Below are positions 24,363 to 31,841 of a stretch of 32,268 nucleotides of DNA, piece after piece. The DNA is taken from the IMG/VR virus record IMGVR_UViG_3300047370_000004, positions 1 through 32,268 of that record; one strand, given 5' to 3'. The notes beneath the pieces were generated by a model. It saw only the letters and a program-made list of their open reading frames with translations, had not been told where the DNA came from and did no database searches. The position numbers and the translations under genes were made by a program. This DNA comes from a virus. Numbering within the stretch: position 1 is the first letter of the stretch; each line of letters opens with the position of its first letter.

Positions 24363-25184
24363 CTAGTTATTCGTCGTGGATGGTACTTCCTCGATGGTGT
24401 ACCCATCGTCATCAGGGGCCGTCGTATTGTTTGACGGCGTTATGCCCTGCTGCTTGGCAGCTTCGTCGGTGATGCCATTCTGTTGTAGCTGCTTAAGAAT
24501 CTCTAGCTGAGGTTCCAACCAAGAAATCCAAACTTGCTCATCATCTGTCAGCTTAGGAACAGGTGTCTGGAACAAAGCCATCTCTCGATCCGTGATCGCA
24601 CCCTTGGTTTGTGCTGTGTATGCCAGGGTCGCGTTGACCTGGAGTTCTGACAAAATCAAACGCTTGGCTGCTCTTTTTGGGTCACCGAATCCTGATCGAT
24701 CTAGTGCATTCTGAGCACGACCAGCAATTGGCCCTGTTAGGTTAGGGTCATTCCGTAGATCAGTGAGTAGACCTTCGAGACGTGCGATCTCAGTGTCATC
24801 TGCCTTCTCAGGCTCGTCTTCTTGCTTTGGAGCGTTCATCTTACGCATCAGATCCTGACGACGCTGGTCTTCCAGCATACGTTCCTCTTCGATCCGCATA
24901 CGCTCCATGTCAGCCTGGCGGTTGTAGTCCTGGATCTGACCATATTGGTTGAGCATACTACCGTAGACAGCGTTGCCACCACCGTTGGCAGATTGACCAA
25001 GACCAGCACCACCAATGCGCATCATGGCCTCACCTAGGCCAATACGGTTGTCAGGTATCTGTGGCATACGATTGGAGCCACGCGCGTTACCTGTGGCACC
25101 AGCTAGGACGGGCTTTTGGCCCATCATCATTTGAGGGTTCTGTGAGAGAACGCCGTTCTGTTGTGGGAACATGAAGTTAAACAT
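24363..25184 (-). CDS. Probable internal virion protein, 273 aa
   Basis: Start ATG 25184 has a strong GGAGGT site. The N-terminal half is Gly/Asn/Met-rich and the middle (residues ~85-115) is a charged coiled coil (ADMERMRIEEERMLEDQRRQ). The C-terminal half is helical (GPIAGRAQNALDRSG, LTDDEQVWISWLEPQLEIL), followed by an acidic tail. It lies between two other virion proteins in an order similar to T7 gp14-gp15-gp16, so an ejection-apparatus role is likely. I cannot match a named family. Confidence 0.6.
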   Translation of the reverse strand: MFNFMFPQQNGVLSQNPQMMMGQKPVLAGATGNARGSNRMPQIPDNRIGLGEAMMRIGGAGLGQSANGGGNAVYGSMLNQYGQIQDYNRQADMERMRIEEERMLEDQRRQDLMRKMNAPKQEDEPEKADDTEIARLEGLLTDLRNDPNLTGPIAGRAQNALDRSGFGDPKRAAKRLILSELQVNATLAYTAQTKGAITDREMALFQTPVPKLTDDEQVWISWLEPQLEILKQLQQNGITDEAAKQQGITPSNNTTAPDDDGYTIEEVPSTTNN

Positions 25185-25190
25185 CTGCTA

Positions 25191-26630
25191 TTACCTCCAT
25201 GTCATGCCAGGTTGCATTGGGCCTTGTTGCTGACCGTAGATCATGTTCTGGAAACCATTAGATATCTGTGGCCCGTATTGAGTCCCAAACCCAAACCCGC
25301 TGTTCATACCAGCAAAGGTTTCAGCGGCAGGGTTAACTGTGTTTGCCTGATAGCTACCTGATCCTGGAGATCCACCAGATAGGAAGCCACCGTAGTCTTT
25401 ACCGAGGTTGTAGTTGTAGCCAGTCAGGTAGTCGAACTGGGAGCGGTCAGCGTCAAGTTGACCCTGGTCCCAAGTGTTCTGATTGTTACCCGCGCCCAGC
25501 GCAGTGTTTGCACCCGAGATCGCTGTGTTGTTACCCTGGTTCATCATGTTCATGCCAGTGTTCGTCGCGGTGTTTAGCATGTTGTTTGCCACACCAGCGT
25601 TTGACAACATAGATCCAGCTGACGTCATGGTGTTGTTACCAGCTGTCAGGGCAGTGCCAGCGTTACCATAGGCAGTCCCCATGTTGTTCGTCATGTTACC
25701 TTGGTTGACGTAGGTGTTTGCTGCGTCACCAAAGAATGCACCAGTGTTGTTCATGTTGTTAGCCATGTTGACTGTACCAGTCATGCCCTGGTCGAACTGG
25801 CTGTTCTGTTGGGTCAGGCTTGCGTCACGTAGGTCATTGTAGACGTCAGATCTTACGTCGGCTAGGCGGTCATCATATGCACGATTAGCCAATGCATCAG
25901 CAACACCAGCGCGACTGGAGTTGACGTTACCTGAACCTGATGCAGACTTGTTGATTCCCGGGATTGTCTGTTCTGTCAGTGTGCGCTTGTCGTCACGCAT
26001 CATGGCGTCAACAATCGGGTTCATGTTGTCCATGGCATACTGAGACGCAGTACCCATGCGGTCATCGTTGAGTGCCTTGTCAGCCAATGTGCCAAAGCGA
26101 TCTGTGACGCCCTGACTGTTCGCTGCTAGGTCATCAAAGTTGGACTTGTATGTGCCTATGCCATCACGAATGTTGCTGTAGTCATTCGCCAGGTTCATCT
26201 GGTTGTTAGCTAAAGAATCAAACTGACCGACACGGTTCTGGAAGTCACCAGACATACCTGTGAACTGGTTGTACAAGCTGTTTGCGTTGTTACCAAAGTT
26301 CGCACCTGGGGCAGCGTAGTTGACGCCGTCTTGATACATACCGTTACCACGGTCGACCAGGTTGTTACCTAGGTTGTACAGCTGGTTGTTTGCACCAGTC
26401 TGCATTGTGTTAGGACCAGCGTAGAAAGAACCCTGGTAGGGACCTTTAGCGATCATGTCGTTGTAGTAACCAGAGACGTTTCCTAGGTTGCCCTCGATGT
26501 AAGGCATCGCTGCGTTCAGATACTGGTTGTTCTGCTCGTTAGCTTTATTGATGGCTTTCGATTGCTTATTAGCAGCGTTGTTTGCCATTATACCGCCTAC
26601 GACAGTTGATCCTATAACGATCCATGCCAT
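25191..26630 (-). CDS. Probable internal virion protein, Asn-rich with N-terminal membrane segment
   Basis: 479 residues from ATG 26630 (MAWIVIGSTVVGGIMANNAA), chosen because it has an AAAGGAAAA site and follows the preceding stop by one base; an upstream in-frame ATG at 26660 would overlap that gene. The N-terminus is a short hydrophobic segment, followed by a helical stretch and then a very long Asn/Gly/Ala-rich region with repeated phrases like NNMNNTGA, NMTNNMGTA and GNNTMTSAG. It matches the composition of podovirus DNA ejection proteins (T7 gp14, P22 gp7/gp20 roles). Function by composition and position. Confidence 0.65.
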   Translation of the reverse strand: MAWIVIGSTVVGGIMANNAANKQSKAINKANEQNNQYLNAAMPYIEGNLGNVSGYYNDMIAKGPYQGSFYAGPNTMQTGANNQLYNLGNNLVDRGNGMYQDGVNYAAPGANFGNNANSLYNQFTGMSGDFQNRVGQFDSLANNQMNLANDYSNIRDGIGTYKSNFDDLAANSQGVTDRFGTLADKALNDDRMGTASQYAMDNMNPIVDAMMRDDKRTLTEQTIPGINKSASGSGNVNSSRAGVADALANRAYDDRLADVRSDVYNDLRDASLTQQNSQFDQGMTGTVNMANNMNNTGAFFGDAANTYVNQGNMTNNMGTAYGNAGTALTAGNNTMTSAGSMLSNAGVANNMLNTATNTGMNMMNQGNNTAISGANTALGAGNNQNTWDQGQLDADRSQFDYLTGYNYNLGKDYGGFLSGGSPGSGSYQANTVNPAAETFAGMNSGFGFGTQYGPQISNGFQNMIYGQQQGPMQPGMTWR

Positions 26631-26631
26631 A

Positions 26632-27153
26632 TTAGTTTTCCTTTGTGGTATCCTGATCAAGGTTCTCTAAGAACTGATTGAGCTTGGTTAAGTCAGGCTC
26701 TTCTAAGCCCATCGCCTTGTATGTTGGGCTTATGACTTCCTCTTCGACCTTGTCTAAGTCTTCTTCTTCAGTCTCTTTCGTCAGGTGGACTGTTGTGAGT
26801 ATTGTGTCTTCCTCAATGTAAAACACACGCTTTACGCCAGCTGGCGACACAAATGTCAGGGGACCCTTGAGACGCTGCTTGCCACCATTCTCTGAGACAA
26901 CAAGGATGGTACCTTTCATCAAGAATGTCAGATGGGCCTTCTTGTGTAATTTACCGACGACGACCATGCCCTTTGGCATGAACAACTGACGTGCATAGGT
27001 TGAACATCCATAGTCATCGTCAAGTGGTGTAAAGAAGTGCTGAAGTTCAGTGTCATCACTGTTGTCTTCAATCTCACCATTTTCTGCGCCATGTATCATT
27101 AACGCCTGTAGCGTCATGATTGACGTGCGTATCTGTAGATCTTGTTTCATCAT
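26632..27153 (-). CDS. Cupin-fold protein in the structural operon
   Basis: 173 residues. Residues ~50-125 (YARQLFMPKGMVVVGKLHKKAHLTFLMKG... then PLTFVSPAGVKRVFYIEEDTILTTVH) have the alternating short strands and the conserved His/Gly positions of a cupin barrel. Similar phage cupin proteins occur among virion genes with no known role. The C-terminus is acidic and probably helical. The start ATG 27153 (or the next Met) has no visible ribosome-binding site, unlike its neighbours. A single-domain cupin could bind a metal or a small ligand, but here it may act only as a structural module. Confidence 0.75.
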   Translation of the reverse strand: MMKQDLQIRTSIMTLQALMIHGAENGEIEDNSDDTELQHFFTPLDDDYGCSTYARQLFMPKGMVVVGKLHKKAHLTFLMKGTILVVSENGGKQRLKGPLTFVSPAGVKRVFYIEEDTILTTVHLTKETEEEDLDKVEEEVISPTYKAMGLEEPDLTKLNQFLENLDQDTTKEN

Positions 27154-27159
27154 ATATTA

Positions 27160-27513
27160 CTATGGGTTAGGCGGGGTGTAGTCCGCAGGGAACGTAGTCT
27201 CTCCAGCCACAGACAAATCGTCGTAACTCTGAGGGAAGAAAGACGTCCAGGCTGTCCCATCGTATACAACCAAACCTGTGTACCCATTCCCTAGTGGATT
27301 CCAGGGTGACAAGGCATAACGCACCATGCCCTTCTTGGGTTTATCTGGTGCATTATCGGCGACCTGGATGGTACCCTGGATGATACTGTTGATCGCATTC
27401 TCGATAGCTTGGAACTCTTGTCCTATGTAGAGACGAAAGCTCTCATCTAGGTTGGGGGTTGGACGTCTGACATACGTCGTGATGGTGACATCAGTTACTG
27501 AGTTCGTCGCCAT
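27160..27513 (-). CDS. Small virion-associated protein, 117 aa
   Basis: Start ATG 27513 has a GGGAGACGG site. The motif RLYIGQEFQAIENAINSI and the LVVYDGTAWTSFFP phrase are like those in small fibre- or tail-linked proteins of marine podoviruses. The C-terminus is Pro-rich. It sits directly after the nozzle-like gene. It could be a tail-fibre connector; not proven. Confidence 0.6.
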   Translation of the reverse strand: MATNSVTDVTITTYVRRPTPNLDESFRLYIGQEFQAIENAINSIIQGTIQVADNAPDKPKKGMVRYALSPWNPLGNGYTGLVVYDGTAWTSFFPQSYDDLSVAGETTFPADYTPPNP

Positions 27514-27515
27514 TG

Positions 27516-29129
27516 TTACCGTCTCCCAGTTGCTATGATATCAAAGTCAAAACCAGAGATCGTGAAGTCTTTATTGTCTGGGGTTTCAATCTTATAGCTG
27601 AGGTAGCGACCTGAGGATCTAGAGTCGACCTTGTAGTCAGCCGCCATATCCAGAGACACAGATGTCTCGTAGCTTGGGGCCTGGGTCGGTAGATTGGCTG
27701 CGCCCATAGACACATTGAACGTCTTGTTGGATGACACAGTGTTAAACTGAGGGACCATCTTACGGATGTTCTTGTAGCCAGTCAGGGGTAGCTGGGCTTC
27801 CGAGTCCAGGTCAATACCCACGCGCTCTAGCTTGATTGGCTTGATGCCATCTGTATACAAAGCACCACCCAGTGTAGACCCCTCGTCGATACCATCGAGG
27901 CCGAGGATACGGCTTGTCGATAGACCGTCGCTTGACGACGCCTGTGACAGCATAAGGACATTACGGTTAAAACCAGCGTCCTGGGTTGCATAAGTCGAAC
28001 CAGCGGTGTCGTAGGTAGCCGATGTTGTACTATAAGACTCCACAGTGTCGACGTTAGCCGTAGACGCAGAGTAGATATTAGGGAGATCTAGGAAGGACCA
28101 GGTGTTGCTGGCGTAGTTGAAGACAGCTGCTCGGTTACACCCGTCGCCATTGGTGAACTCAGCCATGTCGTCGCTACTCTTGTAGCAGAAGTAGATCTCT
28201 TCACGCGCTGGGTCATACTGAACAAAGCAGCGATCTAGGGCACCCGTGTCGATACCTGAGAAGATGTAGTCTTTCACGCGACCATCGCAGATACTCTGTG
28301 TGCTGACACCATCTGTCATGTAGATGTCGTCCTGGTCAAAGACGTAGTGTCGACCCTGGACCTCTGCAATGCAGTTCTGGTTGATGACACCTACGTCACT
28401 GAACAGTTTCCGAAAGTTGAATATGAACGTGCCACCTACGAACTCCATGAGCCATACCTGGTCACTAGAGTAGATCAGGAAGTTAGAGCCTAGGGTTGCA
28501 CCATCGATGATCGGGGTTGTCATCTGTGCTAGGTCGTTGAACCCAGCCGACTTGGTTGTGTCAGTTTCGTCCCAACTAGAGGGGGCATTGTTAGCTAAGG
28601 CAATGTCACTAAAGCGGACACGGGTCGGAAAGCTGGCACCACCCTCGTCCATGTTCATAGCAATCAAGAAGTCGCCATAGGATCTGAGAGACTCACAGGT
28701 GTATGTCGAAGGCCAGTTCACCAGCTGTGCATAGTTGTTCATCGCTGGTGTTCTGTAGAGGGGCCTGGTGTCCTCTCGGTTCAAGTACTGGACGTTTGCC
28801 AGGGACGTCGCGGTGACCTGGGCTGCGCTAGAGCTTTGGGAACTATTGTAGTTTAAGCTGAAGGCACCGTTAGCAAACTCATAGACATCAAAACCGTCTG
28901 TGACCACCACAACTGTGTCATAGCCATTGGCATTGTAGATACCCTTGATGAACACAGGTGGGTGGTTGATAGGCCCATGAACATCTCGGAACCCAGGGGA
29001 TCTGCGGATGTTACCCTGGTCGAACCTAACGTTCTTGGCTCGAGTAAACGCATTGATCGGTAGGTTGAATGGGTCGACATCAGTGATTACGCCTACGGAA
29101 CCTAGGTCGCGGATCGGTAGGTTTGGCAT
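27516..29129 (-). CDS. Tail nozzle/stabilisation protein (T7 gp12 / P22 gp10 role)
   Basis: 537 residues. The opening LPIRDLGSVGVITDVDPFNLPINAFTRAKNVRFDQGNI is typical of podovirus tail tube/nozzle proteins, and the rest is mostly short beta strands with repeated aromatic phrases (SNFLIYSSDQVWLMEF, REEIYFCYKSSD, NTWSFLDLP), consistent with a beta-propeller. It would form the tube below the adaptor and close the head after packaging. Start ATG 29129 has an AGAGGACC site. The family-level role is reasonably secure; the exact homologue is not. Confidence 0.75.
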   Translation of the reverse strand: MPNLPIRDLGSVGVITDVDPFNLPINAFTRAKNVRFDQGNIRRSPGFRDVHGPINHPPVFIKGIYNANGYDTVVVVTDGFDVYEFANGAFSLNYNSSQSSSAAQVTATSLANVQYLNREDTRPLYRTPAMNNYAQLVNWPSTYTCESLRSYGDFLIAMNMDEGGASFPTRVRFSDIALANNAPSSWDETDTTKSAGFNDLAQMTTPIIDGATLGSNFLIYSSDQVWLMEFVGGTFIFNFRKLFSDVGVINQNCIAEVQGRHYVFDQDDIYMTDGVSTQSICDGRVKDYIFSGIDTGALDRCFVQYDPAREEIYFCYKSSDDMAEFTNGDGCNRAAVFNYASNTWSFLDLPNIYSASTANVDTVESYSTTSATYDTAGSTYATQDAGFNRNVLMLSQASSSDGLSTSRILGLDGIDEGSTLGGALYTDGIKPIKLERVGIDLDSEAQLPLTGYKNIRKMVPQFNTVSSNKTFNVSMGAANLPTQAPSYETSVSLDMAADYKVDSRSSGRYLSYKIETPDNKDFTISGFDFDIIATGRR

Positions 29130-29150
29130 GGACTGAGGTCCTCTATGTTC

Positions 29151-29579
29151 TTAGAGACAAGCTGGGGGCGTAGGCCAGGAGACTGTAGATGGGAACCCAG
29201 ACTGACTAGGGACATCTAATAGTGCAAGGCGGTAGGCCGAGACGTCAGCTTGCTCTTGTGAGCTTAGGTCGGCCCAGCGTAGTGGGTTGCTGACAACAGG
29301 GTCAACTTCAGACACTAGGCGTCTGTCGCGCTCTTCTCTGATGTTAACGGCAGAGGCTGCATCTAGTTCTTCCTGGGTGGGGGCCACGTAGGCACTGTAG
29401 TCTGAACCAATGAGGGCTACTAGGGCCGTGTTGTCTATAGTCATGTCAGTGTCAGATGGATCTAAGGTGTAAGGGATCCAACCGTAGGACGGGTGGTTGA
29501 TCTCTAGGTCGAACTTTGTGTTCTCTACGTTCAGTGAACTGGCGTTCCGACATTCTGTAATGGCTACTGTAGTTGTCAT
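29151..29579 (-). CDS. Tail fibre assembly chaperone-like protein
   Basis: 142 residues. The C-terminal half, INIREERDRRLVSEVDPVVS...RLALLDVPSQSGFPSTVSWPT, is the signature of the phage tail assembly chaperone family (Phage_tail_APC type), usually encoded directly after a tail fibre gene. The N-terminal half is a small beta domain. It lies right after the 358-residue fibre gene (one base between them), which fits a chaperone for that fibre. Start ATG 29579 has a GAGGA site. Confidence 0.75.
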   Translation of the reverse strand: MTTTVAITECRNASSLNVENTKFDLEINHPSYGWIPYTLDPSDTDMTIDNTALVALIGSDYSAYVAPTQEELDAASAVNIREERDRRLVSEVDPVVSNPLRWADLSSQEQADVSAYRLALLDVPSQSGFPSTVSWPTPPACL

Positions 29580-29580
29580 C

Positions 29581-30657
29581 TTATGAGATCCTCACAAATA
29601 GTGTTGATGGAATTCTGCTTGACGACTGATCTGCATTACCCATAGCTCTCCAGGTCCCTGCTGGCGAATTAGATCCACGGTCCATAGCCGTGTTATCGTT
29701 GAAGTCAGATGTCGAGAGAAAACCCGCAGACTTCAAAGTTGATCCAAGGTAGGTTGAACCGCCAGAGATAGTACCCGCTGACGACTTCGCCAGGAATGCG
29801 TAGGTGCCTACGTCACCAAAGCTCGTAGATAAACCTGAGACACTTCCAGTCGCTATAGCCGTAATGTGACCATTGCTGTCTACAGTGATGTCCTGGATGA
29901 AGGTGTTACCACTGTTGCTACTACTGGAGGCTGCACTGATGTTTGGGTGGGCCGTCAGAGCACCCAGGCCAGCCGCAGTGGGGGGACTGTAGGTGAAGAC
30001 ACCTGTACTGTTGTTATAGCTTAGGCCACCGTTGCCACTGGCGGTACCCTCGGCTCCCACTGACAGATCACTCAAGGCGATACCACCAGCTGCCGAGGCT
30101 GGCATAGTGACAGTCTTGGTACGGACACCCGTGATGTGACCAGAGCTGTCTGAGGTGATTTGGTCGATAGCCGTGAACGTATTGCCAGCTGCGGGGGCCG
30201 CAGTGGACGTGGTGTTAGTACGACTGACCGCATCGTGGTTGATCGTTAGGGTGCTTTGGCTAGTCTGGTTCGTCGTGAATGACCCGCCGCCACCCAATAG
30301 TGTCCCAGCCTGTATGGTGACCTGGGTGTCATTGGCTGCACCAGAGGCTGCGTTGATGGTGTTTATCTGTGTCTGGATGTCACTGGTGACACCATCGAGG
30401 TACTGGAGTTCTGTAGCTGTGACACCAGCCGCTGCGGCTCCTGACAAGATGTTCAGGTCGGCGGTGTTGCCTGTGTAGCCATCTAAGGTTGATAACTCAC
30501 TGTGGTCTGCGGTGATTGCACCAGCCACGTTGGGTAAGGTCGCAAGTAGCGTGCTCTTGATGAGACGTAGGTGGTCATCAGCCTGACCTAGGCCATCGGT
30601 GGACGCAGGGTTACTTGCGTTCAGACTATTGATGTAGGTTCCTGACTCTAGGGCCAT
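29581..30657 (-). CDS. Short tail fibre protein
   Basis: 358 residues. The opening (MALESGTYINSLNASNPASTDG, then QADDHLRLIKSTLLATLPNV) is a common start for fibres of marine phages. The middle has fibre repeats (VTATELQYLDGVTSDIQTQI) and beta-rich segments with SSGHITGVRT and DSNGHITAIAT phrases. It ends in a compact domain (TWRAMGNADQSSSRIPSTLFVRIS) and carries no chaperone domain. It is the first sure gene after promoter P4 and has its own chaperone-like gene behind it. The phage therefore encodes two different fibres. Start ATG 30657 has an AGGAG site. Confidence 0.85.
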   Translation of the reverse strand: MALESGTYINSLNASNPASTDGLGQADDHLRLIKSTLLATLPNVAGAITADHSELSTLDGYTGNTADLNILSGAAAAGVTATELQYLDGVTSDIQTQINTINAASGAANDTQVTIQAGTLLGGGGSFTTNQTSQSTLTINHDAVSRTNTTSTAAPAAGNTFTAIDQITSDSSGHITGVRTKTVTMPASAAGGIALSDLSVGAEGTASGNGGLSYNNSTGVFTYSPPTAAGLGALTAHPNISAASSSSNSGNTFIQDITVDSNGHITAIATGSVSGLSTSFGDVGTYAFLAKSSAGTISGGSTYLGSTLKSAGFLSTSDFNDNTAMDRGSNSPAGTWRAMGNADQSSSRIPSTLFVRIS

Positions 30658-30757
30658 GACGGGGACTCCTGGGGGGTTCGTTGGGGGACTAGGGTCCCTC
30701 TTTTGTTGGCTTTAGCCATACTGTTGTGGGGCGGGGGTTCTGCTTCAAGAGGTCTGA

Positions 30758-30775
30758 CAACAACAACAACAACAA
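30758..30775. repeat. (CAA)6 trinucleotide repeat
   Basis: Six perfect CAA units on the plus strand (TTG on the transcribed strand), about 100 nt upstream of the fibre start and outside any gene. It may be a slippage-prone leader element or a translation-neutral spacer. Confidence 0.9.
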
Positions 30776-31057
30776 GCACAACCTTTAACGGTCTTTTGAA
30801 ATCGATTGATTGATTGGACCACTGGGGGGCCGAATGACTGACTATGGTACCAGAATCCTGGTGGATCTGAGGTCGACCAAGGTCAACTCATTGATTTCAT
30901 TGTTTATCTATAGTCATCGGATACACTATCCGTTGACCTTTCGGGTCTGATGTGAGCGTATCGTAGTCTGTGGTTCGGGTGTCGGACATTAGGCGATTCT
31001 TGTCTGGACGACCCTTGTTTCTTTTAAGTACAAATCGGGACCTATAGTCACACTGGT

Positions 31058-31079
31058 GTTAGACCTGAGTTAGACCTGA
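31058..31079. repeat. Tandem 11-bp repeat GTTAGACCTGA x2
   Basis: Two perfect adjacent copies of GTTAGACCTGA and the first four bases of a third. The ACCTGAG core recurs at 31431-31437 in the structured RNA. Confidence 0.85.
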
Positions 31080-31157
31080 GTTATCCCCAGTCTGACCACT
31101 GCATCCTGATCACTAGTATGACCATAGATGACAACCAGACACATAGGACAACTGATG

Positions 31158-31361
31158 TCACCTCAGGTTCTCACTGTAGTAATCATACAGATCCTGGAGT
31201 GCTGATGTACCACTTGAGTGATCATGAGACTTGGTCTCTGACACAGGATCTTCGGTCAGCTGTGGTGGACTAATGTTGATGTCATGAATTGACACACTCC
31301 ATGCCCAATCACTTCCAGCCTGACCCAAGCCAGACATCAGTCTCTGTGTCACTGTAAGCAT
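31158..31361 (-). CDS. Doubtful small ORF, 67 aa
   Basis: ORF from ATG 31361 located about 20 nt after the predicted structured RNA and downstream of P4. It begins MLTVTQRLMSGLGQAG and ends SALQDLYDYYSENLR. No strong ribosome-binding site (only GAGAGAGAAC about 10-15 nt upstream) and no family match. The plausible C-terminus is the only hint that it is coding. It may be a leader peptide or chance. Confidence 0.3.
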   Translation of the reverse strand: MLTVTQRLMSGLGQAGSDWAWSVSIHDINISPPQLTEDPVSETKSHDHSSGTSALQDLYDYYSENLR

Positions 31362-31384
31362 GTCTCATGTTCTCTCTCATAAAG

Positions 31385-31487
31385 TACATCACAGGTACCG
31401 ATCCTGTGTTGGCATAAGCCAACTGTGTGGACCTGAGTGGCTGGGAGTAGGCCAAGGTCACACTCTAGTTCGGTTACCTGTGATGTA
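31385..31487 (-). ncRNA. Predicted structured leader RNA (three-way junction)
   Basis: Closing stem: TACATCACAGGTA/CCG (31385-31400) pairs with CGG-T-TACCTGTGATGTA (31471-31487), 16 bp with one bulge. Inside are two hairpins: GTTGGC-ATAA-GCCAAC (31408-31423, perfect), and a longer arm in which GTGTGGACCT pairs with AGGTCACAC (about 31425-31463, one bulge) with an inner TGGC...GCCA stem. It lies about 75 nt downstream of the P4 start point, before any coding region. I do not recognise it as a known RNA family. The structure is by hand-pairing only. Confidence 0.6.
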
Positions 31488-31561
31488 AGGACTGACAGGA
31501 CGTCGGGAGTTACGCTATCAGTCTATAGTTCTAAGGATGTCAGCACAGGTCCCTTCCTTCG

Positions 31562-31578
31562 TATGGGGGTCCCTTAGT
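31562..31578 (-). promoter_or_regulatory. Phage RNA polymerase promoter P4 (late operon)
   Basis: Exact copy of minus-strand ACTAAGGGACCCCCATA, here followed by CGAAGG. It lies upstream of the structured leader and the complete structural gene block, about 0.9 kb before the first fibre gene. Confidence 0.75.
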
Positions 31579-31721
31579 ACTGACGTAGGGTAAACCTGTG
31601 TATCCTATGTATATGGGTGGACACTTTATGTGGTCTAAAGAGTGAACCTACAGTGCCCAAATAGTGAACATGATGTCTAAGCTATTGCCATGGACACATG
31701 ACCTACCATATGGACACTGTA

Positions 31722-31739
31722 GTTACTTCGCGAAGTGAC
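31722..31739. repeat. Palindrome GTTACTTCGCGAAGTGAC
   Basis: Eighteen-base dyad with TTCGCGAA centre and one G-T pair in the arms. It lies between the hairpin after the reductase gene and promoter P4. It could be an operator or part of the transcript's 3' structure. Confidence 0.7.
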
Positions 31740-31743
31740 TAAA

Positions 31744-31792
31744 GAAGCCAGGAGTGCTGACCATACTTACACAATTGGTCACCCCTGGCTTC
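31744..31792 (-). terminator. Hairpin after the ribonucleotide reductase gene
   Basis: Outer arms GAAGCCAGG and CCTGGCTTC are perfect, inner arms TGACCA and TGGTCA are perfect, with a small internal loop between them and a 12-nt end loop. On the minus strand it is followed only by TTT, so it is a weak terminator or an RNase-resistant 3' end. Confidence 0.5.
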
Positions 31793-31808
31793 GTCATTAG
31801 TACAACAC

Positions 31809-31827
31809 AAGTATCATAGTGATACTT
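31809..31827. promoter_or_regulatory. Perfect 19-bp dyad, possible operator
   Basis: AAGTATCA-TAG-TGATACTT, perfect 8-bp arms around a 3-bp centre, 15 bp after the reductase stop. It has the size and symmetry of a dimeric repressor site, but no repressor gene is visible in the window. Confidence 0.5.
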
Positions 31828-31841
31828 CGAGTCAATAGGTG

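Larger units (their letters stand above)
30658..31841 (-). other. Late leader / intergenic region without a sure gene
   Basis: About 1.2 kb between the reductase stop and the first fibre gene. From right to left it holds three dyads (31809-31827, 31744-31792, 31722-31739), a cluster of GTTCACT and GTGTCCA repeats (31613-31725), promoter P4, a predicted structured RNA (31385-31487), one weak small ORF, an 11-bp tandem repeat (31058-31079), small hairpins at 30918-30947, (CAA)6 at 30758-30775, three GATT units near 30803, and hairpins GGGAC-TAGG-GTCCC (30685-30698) and GGCTTTAGCC (30709-30718) just before the fibre start. Confidence 0.7.

Noticed and set aside
24353-24412. Earlier in-frame start for the giant virion protein
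   Set aside because: The extra 20 residues overlap the end of the preceding gene in another frame, have no good ribosome-binding site and do not look like the usual N-terminus, which begins at MAEFLITAPDGKKY.
5149-30937. Shared decamer ATCCGTTGAC near P3 (minus strand) and in the late leader (plus strand) as an operator
   Set aside because: Only ten bases, opposite orientation relative to the genes and different distance from the promoters; chance is a sufficient explanation.
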